From the NCBI RefSeq assembly GCF_037935975.1, contig NZ_CP149817.1, forward strand, positions 4,650,001-4,714,000: a stretch of DNA of 64,000 nt, written 5' to 3'. Positions within the stretch are counted from its first letter, which is position 1. Each line of letters opens with the position of its first letter. The DNA is from Teredinibacter turnerae (GTDB taxonomy: Bacteria; Pseudomonadota; Gammaproteobacteria; Pseudomonadales; Cellvibrionaceae). The position numbers were made by a program, and so were the translations under genes. The notes beneath the pieces are model-generated. The model did not search any database and had not been told where the DNA came from. It saw nothing but the letters and a program-made list of their open reading frames with translations. Positions 55,304 to 64,000 of the stretch are shown one piece after another.

Positions 55304-56143
55304 ATGAAGCCTTCACAATCACGATCCATGGGCAAAATAAAACCTTGTTTCTATCGCAGAATCTTCGTTCTGCTTTTCATTTTATTTAGTGCCGGCTCAT
55401 ACGGCGCAGACTCACCATGGAATGGTAAAAGTGCTGCAGTGTCGCTCACCTACGATGACGCACTTGGAGTGCACATCGACAATGTCGCTCCCGTACTTGC
55501 ACAAAATGACCTCTTAGCGACTTTCTATGTAACCTCAAACTCGTGGCCCTTGCGATCCAGACTAGATGATTGGCGCGCCATAGCGACAAGCGGTCACGAA
55601 TTGGGCAACCACACTTTGTTTCACCCCTGCGCTGGAGACAAACCAGGGCGCGAGTGGTTGAACAAGGAACTCTATCTGAATGAGTGGAGCGAACAACGCT
55701 ATATAGGTAATCTTAACATCAACAACACACTACTCCAGGCGCTCGATGGAAAAACCGAACGCAGCTTCGCCTACCCCTGTGGCGATACGGAAGTTGCAGG
55801 TAAATCCTACGTGGAAACTATTACACCCATGTTTACTGCTGCCCGCATGGTTGGTGGAACGCCCCCCACAATCGACAAGGTGAACCTGATGCGTATTCCA
55901 TCCCATATGGTGATAGGCGATTCGGCGGAGAAATTGATTTCCCTGGTGGAAGCTGGAATCAAGAACCATACTTGGGTGGTATTTTTATTTCACGGCGTGG
56001 GTGGCGAGCACGGCTTGAACGTATCTAAAGAAGCCCACGCTGAACTGGTGAACTACCTTGGTAAACATAAAAAAGATGTCTGGATAGCGCCAGTCACCGA
56101 CATCGCAAACTATGTAAAAGACCAACAGAAAGTAAAAAAATAA
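55304..56143 (+). CDS. CE4 polysaccharide deacetylase
   Basis: 279 residues with a signal peptide (hydrophobic 20-34); an ATG at 55328 is an alternative start. NodB-type motifs: SLTYDDAL (Asp51-Asp52), the metal pair HTLFH (His103, His107) in GNHTLFHP, and the late FLFHGVGG. CE4 enzymes remove acetyl groups from xylan, chitin or peptidoglycan; beside the xylanase, acetyl-xylan is the likely substrate (inference). Confidence 0.85.
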   Translation: MKPSQSRSMGKIKPCFYRRIFVLLFILFSAGSYGADSPWNGKSAAVSLTYDDALGVHIDNVAPVLAQNDLLATFYVTSNSWPLRSRLDDWRAIATSGHELGNHTLFHPCAGDKPGREWLNKELYLNEWSEQRYIGNLNINNTLLQALDGKTERSFAYPCGDTEVAGKSYVETITPMFTAARMVGGTPPTIDKVNLMRIPSHMVIGDSAEKLISLVEAGIKNHTWVVFLFHGVGGEHGLNVSKEAHAELVNYLGKHKKDVWIAPVTDIANYVKDQQKVKK

Positions 56144-56304
56144 ATCTTCATTCGAAATGACTGGTTGCTAAGCAACTACTGCGACCAGTCATAATTTTTC
56201 TTTATCCGACAACCCTGCCTCATACCCACCGCCAGCGAAAATCCATCAAGCTTGCTTTCAAGCACCACACGCGGCGGGATGAGGTAGGTTAGAGCGCTAC
56301 CCCT

Positions 56305-57834
56305 CTAGCGCAAATCCAGCTTTAACAATCTTGGCTTATCCTCCTGACCGGCAACCAGTTTATCGGCGGCGTCTTTGCTCTCAACCAGTGCGTTGATGTA
56401 ATCTTTGAGCAAATCAATATCGAACATTCCTCCCACCAGCTCCAGTGATTTATCCTTATCGAGGTTTAACAACTCGAAGGTCACCATACTCTTTGGTCTG
56501 TTCATCAAGCCGTGGCTGGTAAAAGCAAACTTACCGGTGTTCTCATACCAAACCAAGGTTTGTCGCTTTGGGTCATCCCAATAGTTGTTCCAGCTCGATG
56601 CCACAACATCCATATCGCCATCGCCATCCACATCACCGGCTTGCGCGTAAGAAGCCCCGTAAAAACGCCCGACTTCATGATACTCGAAGGCTAGGTTGCC
56701 CTTGTTTTCAAGCCACTGCACGCCATGGTAAGGTTTGGGGTCGTGCTGATAGTCATGTGCATCGCCATTGGTGAACAATATATCCGCGTCGCCATCGTTA
56801 TCCATATCAGGGAAGTTGATCGACGTGGGCCCACCTATAGGCGTCGCCGCCTGAAATAAAACCGCCCTTTCGTATTCCCCACCGCCTTTGTTTATTAACG
56901 CAAGAATGTGCTCGAATTCCTGGGTAAAGAAACTGACGAGATCCAGCCGACCGTCACCATTTATATCAACAGGTGTAATATTTAACGCACCACCAATCGG
57001 TAGCAACGTATGTTTTTCGAAAGCGCTTTTGTTACCTTTATTCTCCAGCCAGGCAATCTCGCCAGGTACATCGCCACCAAACACCGCCAGCACAATATCC
57101 ATGTCGCCATCGCCATCCATATCAAGTGGCTGAGCGTCGGTCACGCGTCCCAGCTTGTCCTGCACCAGCCGTTTCTCGAATTTGCCAGGAGACGCTTGTT
57201 CGAGCACAAACACTTTTCCTGCAAATACACCGGTCGGCGGAAAAAACAAACCCAACGCGGAAACAACTACGTCTAGATCGCCATCACCGTCCATATCTGC
57301 AACGGTCGCGTTACTCGGTACAGGGATGTTCGCTAAAATTTTCTCCTGCCACTGGTTACCGCGCAGCTCGAAAAGGGAGACTGTATCCGTCTCACCATCG
57401 CACAATAAAATTTGATGCGCTTTGGATTCTGTAAACGCAACCGACTTTAATTTTACCACCAGAGGTAGTTTCGCCGCGCGGCCTATTTGTTTTATTTGCT
57501 TGGGTTTTAGTAAATGGGAAAGATCATCCGCATAGGGCAATCGCGGCAATTCTTCTGGGGCAAACCCATAGTAGAACGCGGTGATATCGCTTATCTGCTC
57601 CTCTGTCAGCACCGCTGCGCCCGCGCGTTCCGCGGCAATTTCCGCCATGCTTTTTATAACGTAAGGCCAACTCCGCTTGGGTAGCAAATCCGGCGAAGGT
57701 TGATAGTGACAAGCGCCGCACACCTGCTTAGCCAGCTGTGCTACTTGCTCAACGCTTTTTTCCGCATGAACACCAAACGCAACACAACAAAAAAAGGTGA
57801 GCATACTCACCCGCTTAATTAAAAAAGACCTCAC
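56305..57834 (-). CDS. FG-GAP/VCBS repeat protein with N-terminal haem motif
   Basis: 509 residues with a signal peptide (cleavage near VHA-EK). A cytochrome c haem-binding CGACH (39-43) and a helical segment are followed by a propeller of at least five FG-GAP repeats, each with a DxDGDGDxD calcium loop (for example DMDGDGDLDVV, DVDGDGDMDVV). Possibly an extracytoplasmic redox protein on a beta-propeller. Position after the halogenase suggests a link to the TonB receptor region. Function not established. Confidence 0.75.
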   Translation of the reverse strand: MRSFLIKRVSMLTFFCCVAFGVHAEKSVEQVAQLAKQVCGACHYQPSPDLLPKRSWPYVIKSMAEIAAERAGAAVLTEEQISDITAFYYGFAPEELPRLPYADDLSHLLKPKQIKQIGRAAKLPLVVKLKSVAFTESKAHQILLCDGETDTVSLFELRGNQWQEKILANIPVPSNATVADMDGDGDLDVVVSALGLFFPPTGVFAGKVFVLEQASPGKFEKRLVQDKLGRVTDAQPLDMDGDGDMDIVLAVFGGDVPGEIAWLENKGNKSAFEKHTLLPIGGALNITPVDINGDGRLDLVSFFTQEFEHILALINKGGGEYERAVLFQAATPIGGPTSINFPDMDNDGDADILFTNGDAHDYQHDPKPYHGVQWLENKGNLAFEYHEVGRFYGASYAQAGDVDGDGDMDVVASSWNNYWDDPKRQTLVWYENTGKFAFTSHGLMNRPKSMVTFELLNLDKDKSLELVGGMFDIDLLKDYINALVESKDAADKLVAGQEDKPRLLKLDLR

Positions 57835-57912
57835 AACTGCCTCTCACTGGTTCACTGGACTTGCCCCACAGTATACACAAGCCGGTTATTTGATAATGGC
57901 TTATTAAAAACT

Positions 57913-58051
57913 GCGAGGTTAACAGGCTGTGCAGGTAAACACCGCCGTTGGCCTAAGGCCAATGTAAGACCTCGAAAGATTAGATGAATCACACATTGGC
58001 GCCAGTACTTCAAGTACGCACTTAAATAGATAAAATCATCTATTTAAGTGC
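57913..58051. repeat. Structured dispersed repeat, copy 2
   Basis: 139 bases homologous to 51077-51217. Hairpins TTGGCC-TAA-GGCCAA (57948-57962) and a 14-bp stem at 58018-58051 (GCACTTAAATAGAT with its complement). Fills most of the gap between the halogenase and haem/FG-GAP genes. Confidence 0.85.
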
Positions 58052-58110
58052 CGGGTTAGTATCAGGCTAGCGCCGGGTGAGTTCAAAATCACCGAGTGAA
58101 ATTCAAAACG

Positions 58111-59589
58111 CTATATTGCACAATACTCCGCCAGGAATTTTTCATGCGGCGGCATAGAATCCACTACTGCAGCCACATTCGCTGCCGTCGCCTGTAAAAA
58201 TCGTTCCAGCTCCTGCGCCTGCATACTGTCGACCATTGGATGATAGCGTTTGGGATAGATGCCCTGGCCGAGCATAACCTGAGTCCAGGAGTCGAGACGA
58301 AATAACTCGCCCTCTTTTTGATACGACTTGCCGGTTTCCCGAAACAGATCTATACGATGCGCAAGGCTTTCTGGAATATCCATTCGCTTACAGTAGCGCC
58401 AAAACTTACTGTCCTCACGCTCAGTTGCCTTGTAGTGCAGAATAATAAAGTCTCGAATCAACTCAAATTCGATGGCTGCTTGCGTGTTGTATTCGTCAAT
58501 GGTGGCCTGCTGTATATCTTTACCAGGGAACAGTTGGAGCAGGCGCATAATCGACGTCATGATCAAGTGGATACTGGTTGACTCCAAAGGCTCCAAAAAC
58601 CCGGAAGAAAGCCCCATCGCAACACAATTTTTAACCCAGTTTTTGCGTCGCCGACCAGTCTGGAATTGGATAACGCGCGGTTCGGTAATCAAATCGCCTT
58701 GAATGTCGGCTAACAATTTAGCCGTTGCTTCGTCTTCCGACATATACCGATTACAAAATACTGTCCCGTTGCCAACGCGATGCTGAAGTGGAATTTGCCA
58801 GCGCCAGCCAGCGTGGTGAGCAATGGATCGCGTGTAGGGCACCGGGTCTCTCACCGAAGCGGTCTGCACAGCTACCGCTCTATTGCAAGGTAACCAATGC
58901 TCCCAGCTCTCGTACCCGGCGTGCAGGGTTTGTTCGATAAGCAAGCCCCGAAAGCCGGTACAGTCGACAAATAAATCGCCGCTGACAATATCACCGGATG
59001 CCATTCGCAGGCCGGTTATAAACCCGGAATCGTTATCTTGTAGTACTTCGGCAATATTGCCTTCAACCTGAGTTGCACCATGGCGCTCTGCAAAAGTTCG
59101 CAGGTATTGAGCGTACAGCCCCGCATCCAAATGGAATGCGTGATTCACTTTAGTATCGCCTTGTGTACTGCATTTGTTTTCCAAGGCCGCTTTAAACTCG
59201 ACACAATAATCGCCAAAATCTTTGGCGATGCCCATCTCTCGACCGCGCAACCAAAAGTGAATAAATTCAGATACCAGCGTGTCACGCCCGGTGGTTCCAA
59301 ACGAATGGAAGTATTTTTCGCCTTCGACGCGCCAGTTTTCAAATTGAATACCGAGTTTAAATGTCGCATGGGTCGTACGCATAAATTCCTGTTCATCGAT
59401 GCGCAACAAACGGTGAAAGGTTTTCATTGGGGGGATTGTCGCCTCGCCAACGCCCACTGTGCCAATTTCGGCAGACTCAACGAGAGTCACCTCTACCGCT
59501 GATCCCAATTGCTGGGACAGCGCAGCCGCAGCCAACCAACCAGCCGTACCGCCCCCGGCAATAACGACCTTCGTTTTTTGTTCGCTCAT
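58111..59589 (-). CDS. Tryptophan-halogenase-family flavoprotein
   Basis: 492 residues, normal length. FAD site GGGTAG (12-17), the halogenase motif WRWQIP (262-267), Lys78 at the active-site position and the glutamate in LEST (336) are all present, so a real halogenase chemistry is possible. In marine polysaccharide degraders, genes of this family are often found beside TonB receptors in glycan loci without a known chloride substrate. Here it lies directly downstream of the TonB receptor gene on the same strand. Confidence 0.88.
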   Translation of the reverse strand: MSEQKTKVVIAGGGTAGWLAAAALSQQLGSAVEVTLVESAEIGTVGVGEATIPPMKTFHRLLRIDEQEFMRTTHATFKLGIQFENWRVEGEKYFHSFGTTGRDTLVSEFIHFWLRGREMGIAKDFGDYCVEFKAALENKCSTQGDTKVNHAFHLDAGLYAQYLRTFAERHGATQVEGNIAEVLQDNDSGFITGLRMASGDIVSGDLFVDCTGFRGLLIEQTLHAGYESWEHWLPCNRAVAVQTASVRDPVPYTRSIAHHAGWRWQIPLQHRVGNGTVFCNRYMSEDEATAKLLADIQGDLITEPRVIQFQTGRRRKNWVKNCVAMGLSSGFLEPLESTSIHLIMTSIMRLLQLFPGKDIQQATIDEYNTQAAIEFELIRDFIILHYKATEREDSKFWRYCKRMDIPESLAHRIDLFRETGKSYQKEGELFRLDSWTQVMLGQGIYPKRYHPMVDSMQAQELERFLQATAANVAAVVDSMPPHEKFLAEYCAI

Positions 59590-59789
59590 GTTTTACTCCA
59601 ATATTCGATATATCTGCAGCAGTTGCCTGACCAATGGCATCCGCGGGCTTTTGCCAATCAACTGATCGTGCTGATCTAAAATAGGCCTTTCACGATACTT
59701 CGCTTTCGTGCGCTCGAGTGTAACTGCCGCGCAACAATTGGGAGTCGATCTCACGCAAACCCGACCGATTTAATCTGTTCTACCACAAA

Positions 59790-59815
59790 TAAAAAAGGGC
59801 CGCAAAAGCGGCCCT
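59790..59815 (-). terminator. TonB receptor terminator
   Basis: AGGGCCGC-AAAA-GCGGCCCT (59796-59815) with a six-base A run on the left (T run on the minus strand), just after the receptor stop. It partly insulates the halogenase gene. Confidence 0.9.
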
Positions 59816-59843
59816 GTAAACAAGAGAGTGTTACAGCATGCGA

Positions 59844-62800
59844 TTAGAAGCTGTAACGAGCACCCAACGCATAACGTGGACCCAGATCTTCCAAGTAGTA
59901 CATCTGCTTCTCGTTACGGGCGAACTCACGGTTGTCAGCGCCAGTCAGGTTAATACCTTCGAAGAAGACGGAAATACTGTCAGTAATATCGTAGGAAACG
60001 TTCATATCGATCTGAGAGTAAGCTTCGATATAAGTCGGGTTGTTGCTCGACTGATAGTTAGTACGGTTCAGATACTCATCACGCCAGTTGTAAGCAAGAC
60101 GCGCCTGAACACCGTAGTTTTCGTACATCAATACCAAGTTAGCCGTGTCACTCAAACCCAACAACGCAAATTGCTGCTCAGTTGGTGGCGCAAGGTTATC
60201 GAATTCAACATCGCCATCCACGAAGGTGTAGTTAGCCATTACACCAAAGCCAGTCTCACCGAAGAAGTGCTGTACAGCCAGTTCGAAACCGTGGATTTTT
60301 GCTTCGCGGTTGTTAACAGGGTAGCTGGTGCGGAAGATCATCAAAGGATCATCGTCATTTGGCTGAATGTCACACGCGGCACAACCTTCACCCAGCGCTG
60401 AAATCTGTGATTGCAACCCAGTAAAGTCTGCAGCACCGTTAGGGAATGTCTCTGGGTCAGCGAGAATAACCATCATGGTGTGGAGGTTGGCGTTATCAAC
60501 CAGAAAACCTTGACCGGCAAGCTCTTCTGCGGCCGCCTGCGCACGAGGACCGGCAGTTTGGTCGCGAATACCGAAGTAGTTGCGATCTTCCTGTGCAGTA
60601 CCAACAAAGTTGATTACGCGTTTTTCCCAGAATCCACCAGACAGGTAGCTGGAATCGGCAAAGTACCATTCCAACGACAGGTCGTAGTTAGTAGACTCCA
60701 AAGGCAGCAGGTTCGGGTTAGAACGTGAAGCTGTCGGTACGGCACCTGCGGATGTCGCGCCGCTCAGACCAAAGTTGCCCGCAGCAACCGCAAGATCAGA
60801 GAAGCCCGGGCGAGCGATCGTTTTACTGAAGGAGAAACGACCAATCAGATTATCGAGGAAGGAAATATCGAAATCCAAGCTCGGTAACAGGTTGTCATAG
60901 CTGGCAGTTTCTGTTTCAGGTGTCGCCACCCCAACATTTACTGAGCCGAAGTCATCGTCCGATGCCCAGTTCAAGTAACCCACAGGCTGAACGTTAGATG
61001 TGGACGTCATATCCGTGGTTTCGTAACGCAGACCCAACAGGGTGTTAGTTTCGAAGTCACCAAGCGTGCCGGATTGTGCAAACTGGAAGTAAATAGAAGT
61101 GGTTTCTTCTTCAACTGTGTTGTTGACGTTACGAGTGTTACGACCGTCGTTGTCTAAACCAATAAACGGATCAAACTCTGCGTAAGTTGGCGAACTAACC
61201 AGAAACTCGGCAAGTTCACGAGCATCTGCACGGAAACCAACGTGGGGAGCATCAACTGTGTCGAAATCGTCGAATTCACCGACAACATCGAAAGGCTCAA
61301 TCATACCGGCTGGAAATTCACCGGGGTTGTCCGCACCCCAACCGCCGAGTACCTGGTTGTTATTACTGTTGTACGAAGAGGAATTGGAGGACATATCACG
61401 GGATTCGACACCGAAATCGAAACGGCCATTGTCAAATTCCAAGGTACCGTCCAACTTCACCTGGGTTATATCAGAGGTTTGCTCTGCGGCCCAGTTACGA
61501 AGTACCGTTGAGCTGATGTCGCCAGCGTCCAGCACGCCGTTACAGTTAGTGACGAATTCCTTGCCTGGGTTCTCATTAGCGTGACGGCAATCATCGAGTT
61601 CGTGAGTCCAGTAAGGCAGATCGCCTCCGAAATAAAGAGTTTTGCCCGTTTTAACTGGAGCACCTAGCGCCACAGACAATTCACCAATGCCACCAGGGCC
61701 ATCGGGAAGAGATTCCATTGTTGAATCGTGAGCATCTAGAACAAAACTCAGATTGTCCAACATTTGGTACTCAATGTTGATACCTACGGAGTCCAGAGAG
61801 TTCTTCTGTTTACGGTATTGCTGCTCGTAACCCTGGTCACGCCAGCCATCGGCGTAATCTTCGGTAATAATAAGTGGCGTAGCTACATCTGAATCGTCGA
61901 ACACAACGCGTGCAACATTACCACCATTTTGAACCCAGTTAGTAACTTCACCGCGGTTCTCTTCAATACCGTTTTCAGCGAAGGTGTAATCCAGAGTACC
62001 GGTAATTTTTTCGTTTGGAGCGAACTGCAAGGTTAACTGTGCGTTCGTACGCTCACGACTGGTGTCAGAAAACGCATACCGAATATCGTTGGGACGCGCA
62101 TAAAGCTGACCCAATTCAGGTGTATTTTCAAAAATTGGATCGCCTACATGAGTACCGGGATCATCTGGAGATATATCACGCTGATAAAGGTCGTCCTGCC
62201 CCCAAACGCCGATATTCCACTGGTTTACAGTAGCACCAGTGTAGCCAGAATCACGTTTTTGGTAACTTGCACTCAAAGACGCACCAAACATTGCGTCGTC
62301 GTCGGCCCAACTCACTACACCAGAAAGTTCAGGAGTGATGTCATCACCAATACGGTTAGTGGTGTCATGCACAGCCTTAACACCGACAGACGCCGAGAGA
62401 CCCGGATCGTCCAATGGGCGAGACGTCTTAATATTTACAGTCGCACCAATACCGCCAGTCGCGATAGAGGCTTTACCTGTTTTAAATACTTCTACTCCGC
62501 GAACAGCTTCTGAGGCCAGGTTGGAGAAGTCGAAAGCACGCGCGCTACCACCACGAGTGGTGCCATCCGCACCGGAACCACCGCCGTAAGCGATTGCTCC
62601 AGGCATGGTACGACCGTTCAGGGTAACCATGTTGAAATCCGGACCGAAACCACGAACAGTGATTTCCGAACCTTCACCATTGGTACGCTTAATAGAAACA
62701 CCAGTAATACGTTGCAGCGATTCTGCGAGGTTGGTGTCAGGGAATTTACCAATGTCTTCAGCGGAAATTGCGTCAACAACACCTGCGGAATTGCGTTTTA

Positions 62801-62945
62801 CATCCATCGCAGCTTCCATACTGGCGCGAATACCAGTTACGAAAACTTCTTCGATAGCTTCATCTTGAGCAAACGTTGGCGCCGCGATAGCTGAGGTAGC
62901 AAGTACACCAACGACAGCTGTCGATAACTTGTTTTTCTTAAACAT
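59844..62945 (-). CDS. TonB-dependent outer-membrane receptor
   Basis: 1033 residues from the ATG at 62945, with GAGGAG at 62957-62962. A signal peptide ends near TFA-QD. A short N-terminal segment carries the TonB box-like EEVFVTGIRAS, then comes the plug (DAISAEDIGKFPDTNLAESLQRITGVSI, RGFGPDFNMVTLNGR) and a barrel ending in LGARYSF, with the terminal Phe expected for outer-membrane insertion. Size and motifs fit the large group that imports plant oligosaccharides in Cellvibrionaceae and Caulobacter-like bacteria. Ligand is inferred to be a xylan fragment from the neighbours. Confidence 0.9.
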   Translation of the reverse strand: MFKKNKLSTAVVGVLATSAIAAPTFAQDEAIEEVFVTGIRASMEAAMDVKRNSAGVVDAISAEDIGKFPDTNLAESLQRITGVSIKRTNGEGSEITVRGFGPDFNMVTLNGRTMPGAIAYGGGSGADGTTRGGSARAFDFSNLASEAVRGVEVFKTGKASIATGGIGATVNIKTSRPLDDPGLSASVGVKAVHDTTNRIGDDITPELSGVVSWADDDAMFGASLSASYQKRDSGYTGATVNQWNIGVWGQDDLYQRDISPDDPGTHVGDPIFENTPELGQLYARPNDIRYAFSDTSRERTNAQLTLQFAPNEKITGTLDYTFAENGIEENRGEVTNWVQNGGNVARVVFDDSDVATPLIITEDYADGWRDQGYEQQYRKQKNSLDSVGINIEYQMLDNLSFVLDAHDSTMESLPDGPGGIGELSVALGAPVKTGKTLYFGGDLPYWTHELDDCRHANENPGKEFVTNCNGVLDAGDISSTVLRNWAAEQTSDITQVKLDGTLEFDNGRFDFGVESRDMSSNSSSYNSNNNQVLGGWGADNPGEFPAGMIEPFDVVGEFDDFDTVDAPHVGFRADARELAEFLVSSPTYAEFDPFIGLDNDGRNTRNVNNTVEEETTSIYFQFAQSGTLGDFETNTLLGLRYETTDMTSTSNVQPVGYLNWASDDDFGSVNVGVATPETETASYDNLLPSLDFDISFLDNLIGRFSFSKTIARPGFSDLAVAAGNFGLSGATSAGAVPTASRSNPNLLPLESTNYDLSLEWYFADSSYLSGGFWEKRVINFVGTAQEDRNYFGIRDQTAGPRAQAAAEELAGQGFLVDNANLHTMMVILADPETFPNGAADFTGLQSQISALGEGCAACDIQPNDDDPLMIFRTSYPVNNREAKIHGFELAVQHFFGETGFGVMANYTFVDGDVEFDNLAPPTEQQFALLGLSDTANLVLMYENYGVQARLAYNWRDEYLNRTNYQSSNNPTYIEAYSQIDMNVSYDITDSISVFFEGINLTGADNREFARNEKQMYYLEDLGPRYALGARYSF

Positions 62946-63383
62946 AGACACTCTCACTCCTCGATTAGAGTTTATTTGAAGATACGCTTATTTGCGTTTT
63001 TATAATTTGTTCACGCACTCTTAAGGAAAGTATTGGGAAGGGTATTTATCGTTATTATTACGCCGAAATACGACAACGCTCTCGTATGCCCAAACCTGGT
63101 TTTATTGTTGTTTATAAACCTAGTGTTCGAAATTTTGAGCTGCGAAATCTCCCAACAGATCTCGGTGATTTAAGTAATCACGCCCAAAGCATAAGAAAGA
63201 ATTATTCAACGGTCAACGCATATTACTCTCACAAATTAAGCTGTCAATACGTGGGTTCAGCACGCGCGAGTTCGCAGCCTGTTATTCATATTTTTGATGG
63301 GCAAAACCTAATATTTGCGTTACTTACGGTTACAAGCGCGATTTTTCGTGCATTAGGTAACACTTAATCTGACAATCAAATAG
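62946..63383. other. TonB receptor upstream region
   Basis: About 440 bases holding the receptor promoter. No supported coding frame; short plus-strand frames here lack ribosome sites. I could not assign operators. Confidence 0.45.
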
Positions 63384-63587
63384 ATCGAAAAATGTACAAA
63401 CCGAAGAGTCTGTCAGCGAACGCAGCAATTGGGTGGTGCGGCTATTGAGAGATATGAGCCCGGCAAGACAGTGCGGAGGTTAAATAGTCTGGCGGAGACA
63501 CTACGTGAACAATCCACCGCTGACGGAGCTGAAATTGACAGCGCCCAGATAAAAGTAAACGCACAGACCGGTTGTGCGTTTACTTAA
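63384..63587 (+). other. Possible gene remnant
   Basis: A frame open for 67 codons ends with a coding-like stretch (GKTVRRLNSLAETLREQS, then VNAQTGCAFT and stop). It lacks a plausible ATG and ribosome site, so it may be the tail of a decayed gene or chance. Confidence 0.25.
63551..63585 (-). terminator. Terminator at the right end of the window
   Basis: A 13-bp stem, AAGTAAACGCACA (63553-63565) with its complement (63573-63585), loop GACCGGT. The AAAA at 63551-63554 reads as T on the minus strand. It follows the stop codon of the partial gene at 63629. Confidence 0.75.
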
Positions 63588-63628
63588 AGGAGGAAGAGAT
63601 GCGCTATATAGGTAGCGCGGGGTACTCA

Positions 63629-64000
63629 CTAAACCTTAGAAAGCGTGAGATAGACCATTGTCTGGTTGAGCAGCTGGTAGGCCACCTCACCAAAAGTAAT
63701 TGGCCCGGTAAATTTCCCCGTTTTCTTGCCTTCCAACTCCGAATAGAGGAAGTTGAGAATACAGTTACAGGAGAAGGCTACCTTAGAGCCATTAGACGAC
63801 GAGATCTGTTCGTTGAATTGGGTGACATAGTCCTCAACCGGTTTTGCGAACCGATACTCTACACCCGCGAAAACTGGCGCATATAGCTTCACACTGTCGT
63901 CCAATAACTCCTGGATACTCACATTCACCATCATTCCAGAATAATTTGCCACCAAAGGTAATCGCGTATCTATACCTTTTTCGCGTACGTAATCGGACAG
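63629..64000 (-). CDS. C-terminal part of a FIST-related/DUF6976-like protein
   Basis: About 124 residues, open to the window edge, so the N-terminus lies beyond 64000. Conserved-looking FSCNCILNFLYSELEGKKTG and GPITFGEVAYQLLNQTMVYL resemble the end of a family I know as DUF6976 (FIST-related); the name is from memory. The motif CNC may be functional. Ends 44 bases from a minus-strand terminator. Confidence 0.6.
   Translation of the reverse strand: MSDYVREKGIDTRLPLVANYSGMMVNVSIQELLDDSVKLYAPVFAGVEYRFAKPVEDYVTQFNEQISSSNGSKVAFSCNCILNFLYSELEGKKTGKFTGPITFGEVAYQLLNQTMVYLTLSKV

Noticed and set aside
63600-63886. Plus-strand gene with a good AAGGAGG before the ATG
   Set aside because: It is antisense to the conserved-looking FSCNCILN-containing frame on the minus strand; that frame has the stronger protein signal.

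Overview
The window reads as the chromosome of a marine gammaproteobacterium of the Cellvibrionaceae type (Teredinibacter/Saccharophagus-like). This is an inference. It rests on a pseudomonad-like housekeeping gene order (cbrA-cbrB-pcnB-folK-panB; rnr-rlmB-rpsF-rpsR-rplI-dnaB) combined with a plant cell wall degradation region: a GH10 xylanase with five carbohydrate-binding modules, a CE15 glucuronoyl esterase, a CE4 deacetylase, and a TonB receptor beside a tryptophan-halogenase-like protein. The CE15 catalytic residues (Ser281, Glu374, His427 by my count) fit what I recall of the characterised Teredinibacter turnerae enzyme. Base composition is moderate, with a clearly AT-richer stretch at about 31-40 kb.

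1-7.2 kb: the CbrA/CbrB carbon-nitrogen two-component system, then an unannotated CrcZ-like regulatory RNA with a sigma-54 promoter and five phased upstream half-sites, then pcnB-folK-deoxynucleoside kinase-panB. 7.2-19.2 kb: a lipoprotein hydrolase, ppc, dxs, a YfiR/diguanylate cyclase-phosphodiesterase pair, a MAPEG protein, an Smr protein, ppnN and an FKBP-type isomerase. 19.3-22.9 kb: acs and panC-panD, which in Pseudomonas lie next to panB; here they are about 12-15 kb away and inverted. 22.9-30.8 kb: a repeat-rich spacer, then dnaB-rplI-DUF2232-rpsR-rpsF, rlmB, rnr and a tRNA-Leu(CAG).

30.8-41 kb: an accessory island. It holds a 7-bp and a 42-bp tandem repeat, an orphan lipoprotein followed by an integron attC-like site, a truncated IS1182-type transposase, a small outer-membrane protein, a GNAT acetyltransferase, a disrupted DUF1272 gene, and a translationally coupled pair of S9 peptidases of which the downstream one has lost its catalytic Ser and His. 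A secreted DNA/RNA nuclease closes the island.

41.4-64 kb: an SMP-30-type lipoprotein, a divergent LytTR regulator/acyltransferase pair, an unusual helix-hairpin-helix fusion and a CBS protein, then the xylan region. In that region CE15 is followed by two tandem diguanylate cyclases with a periplasmic sugar-binding-like sensor domain, GH10 is divergent from CE4, and the TonB receptor and halogenase are followed by a haem/FG-GAP protein. Secreted esterases and the xylanase would release glucuronoxylan fragments, the TonB receptor would import ligands, and the twin cyclases could report cell-wall carbohydrate through c-di-GMP. Two families of intergenic repeats lie here; one has two copies whose hairpins differ by compensatory changes and is the best candidate for an undescribed structured element.
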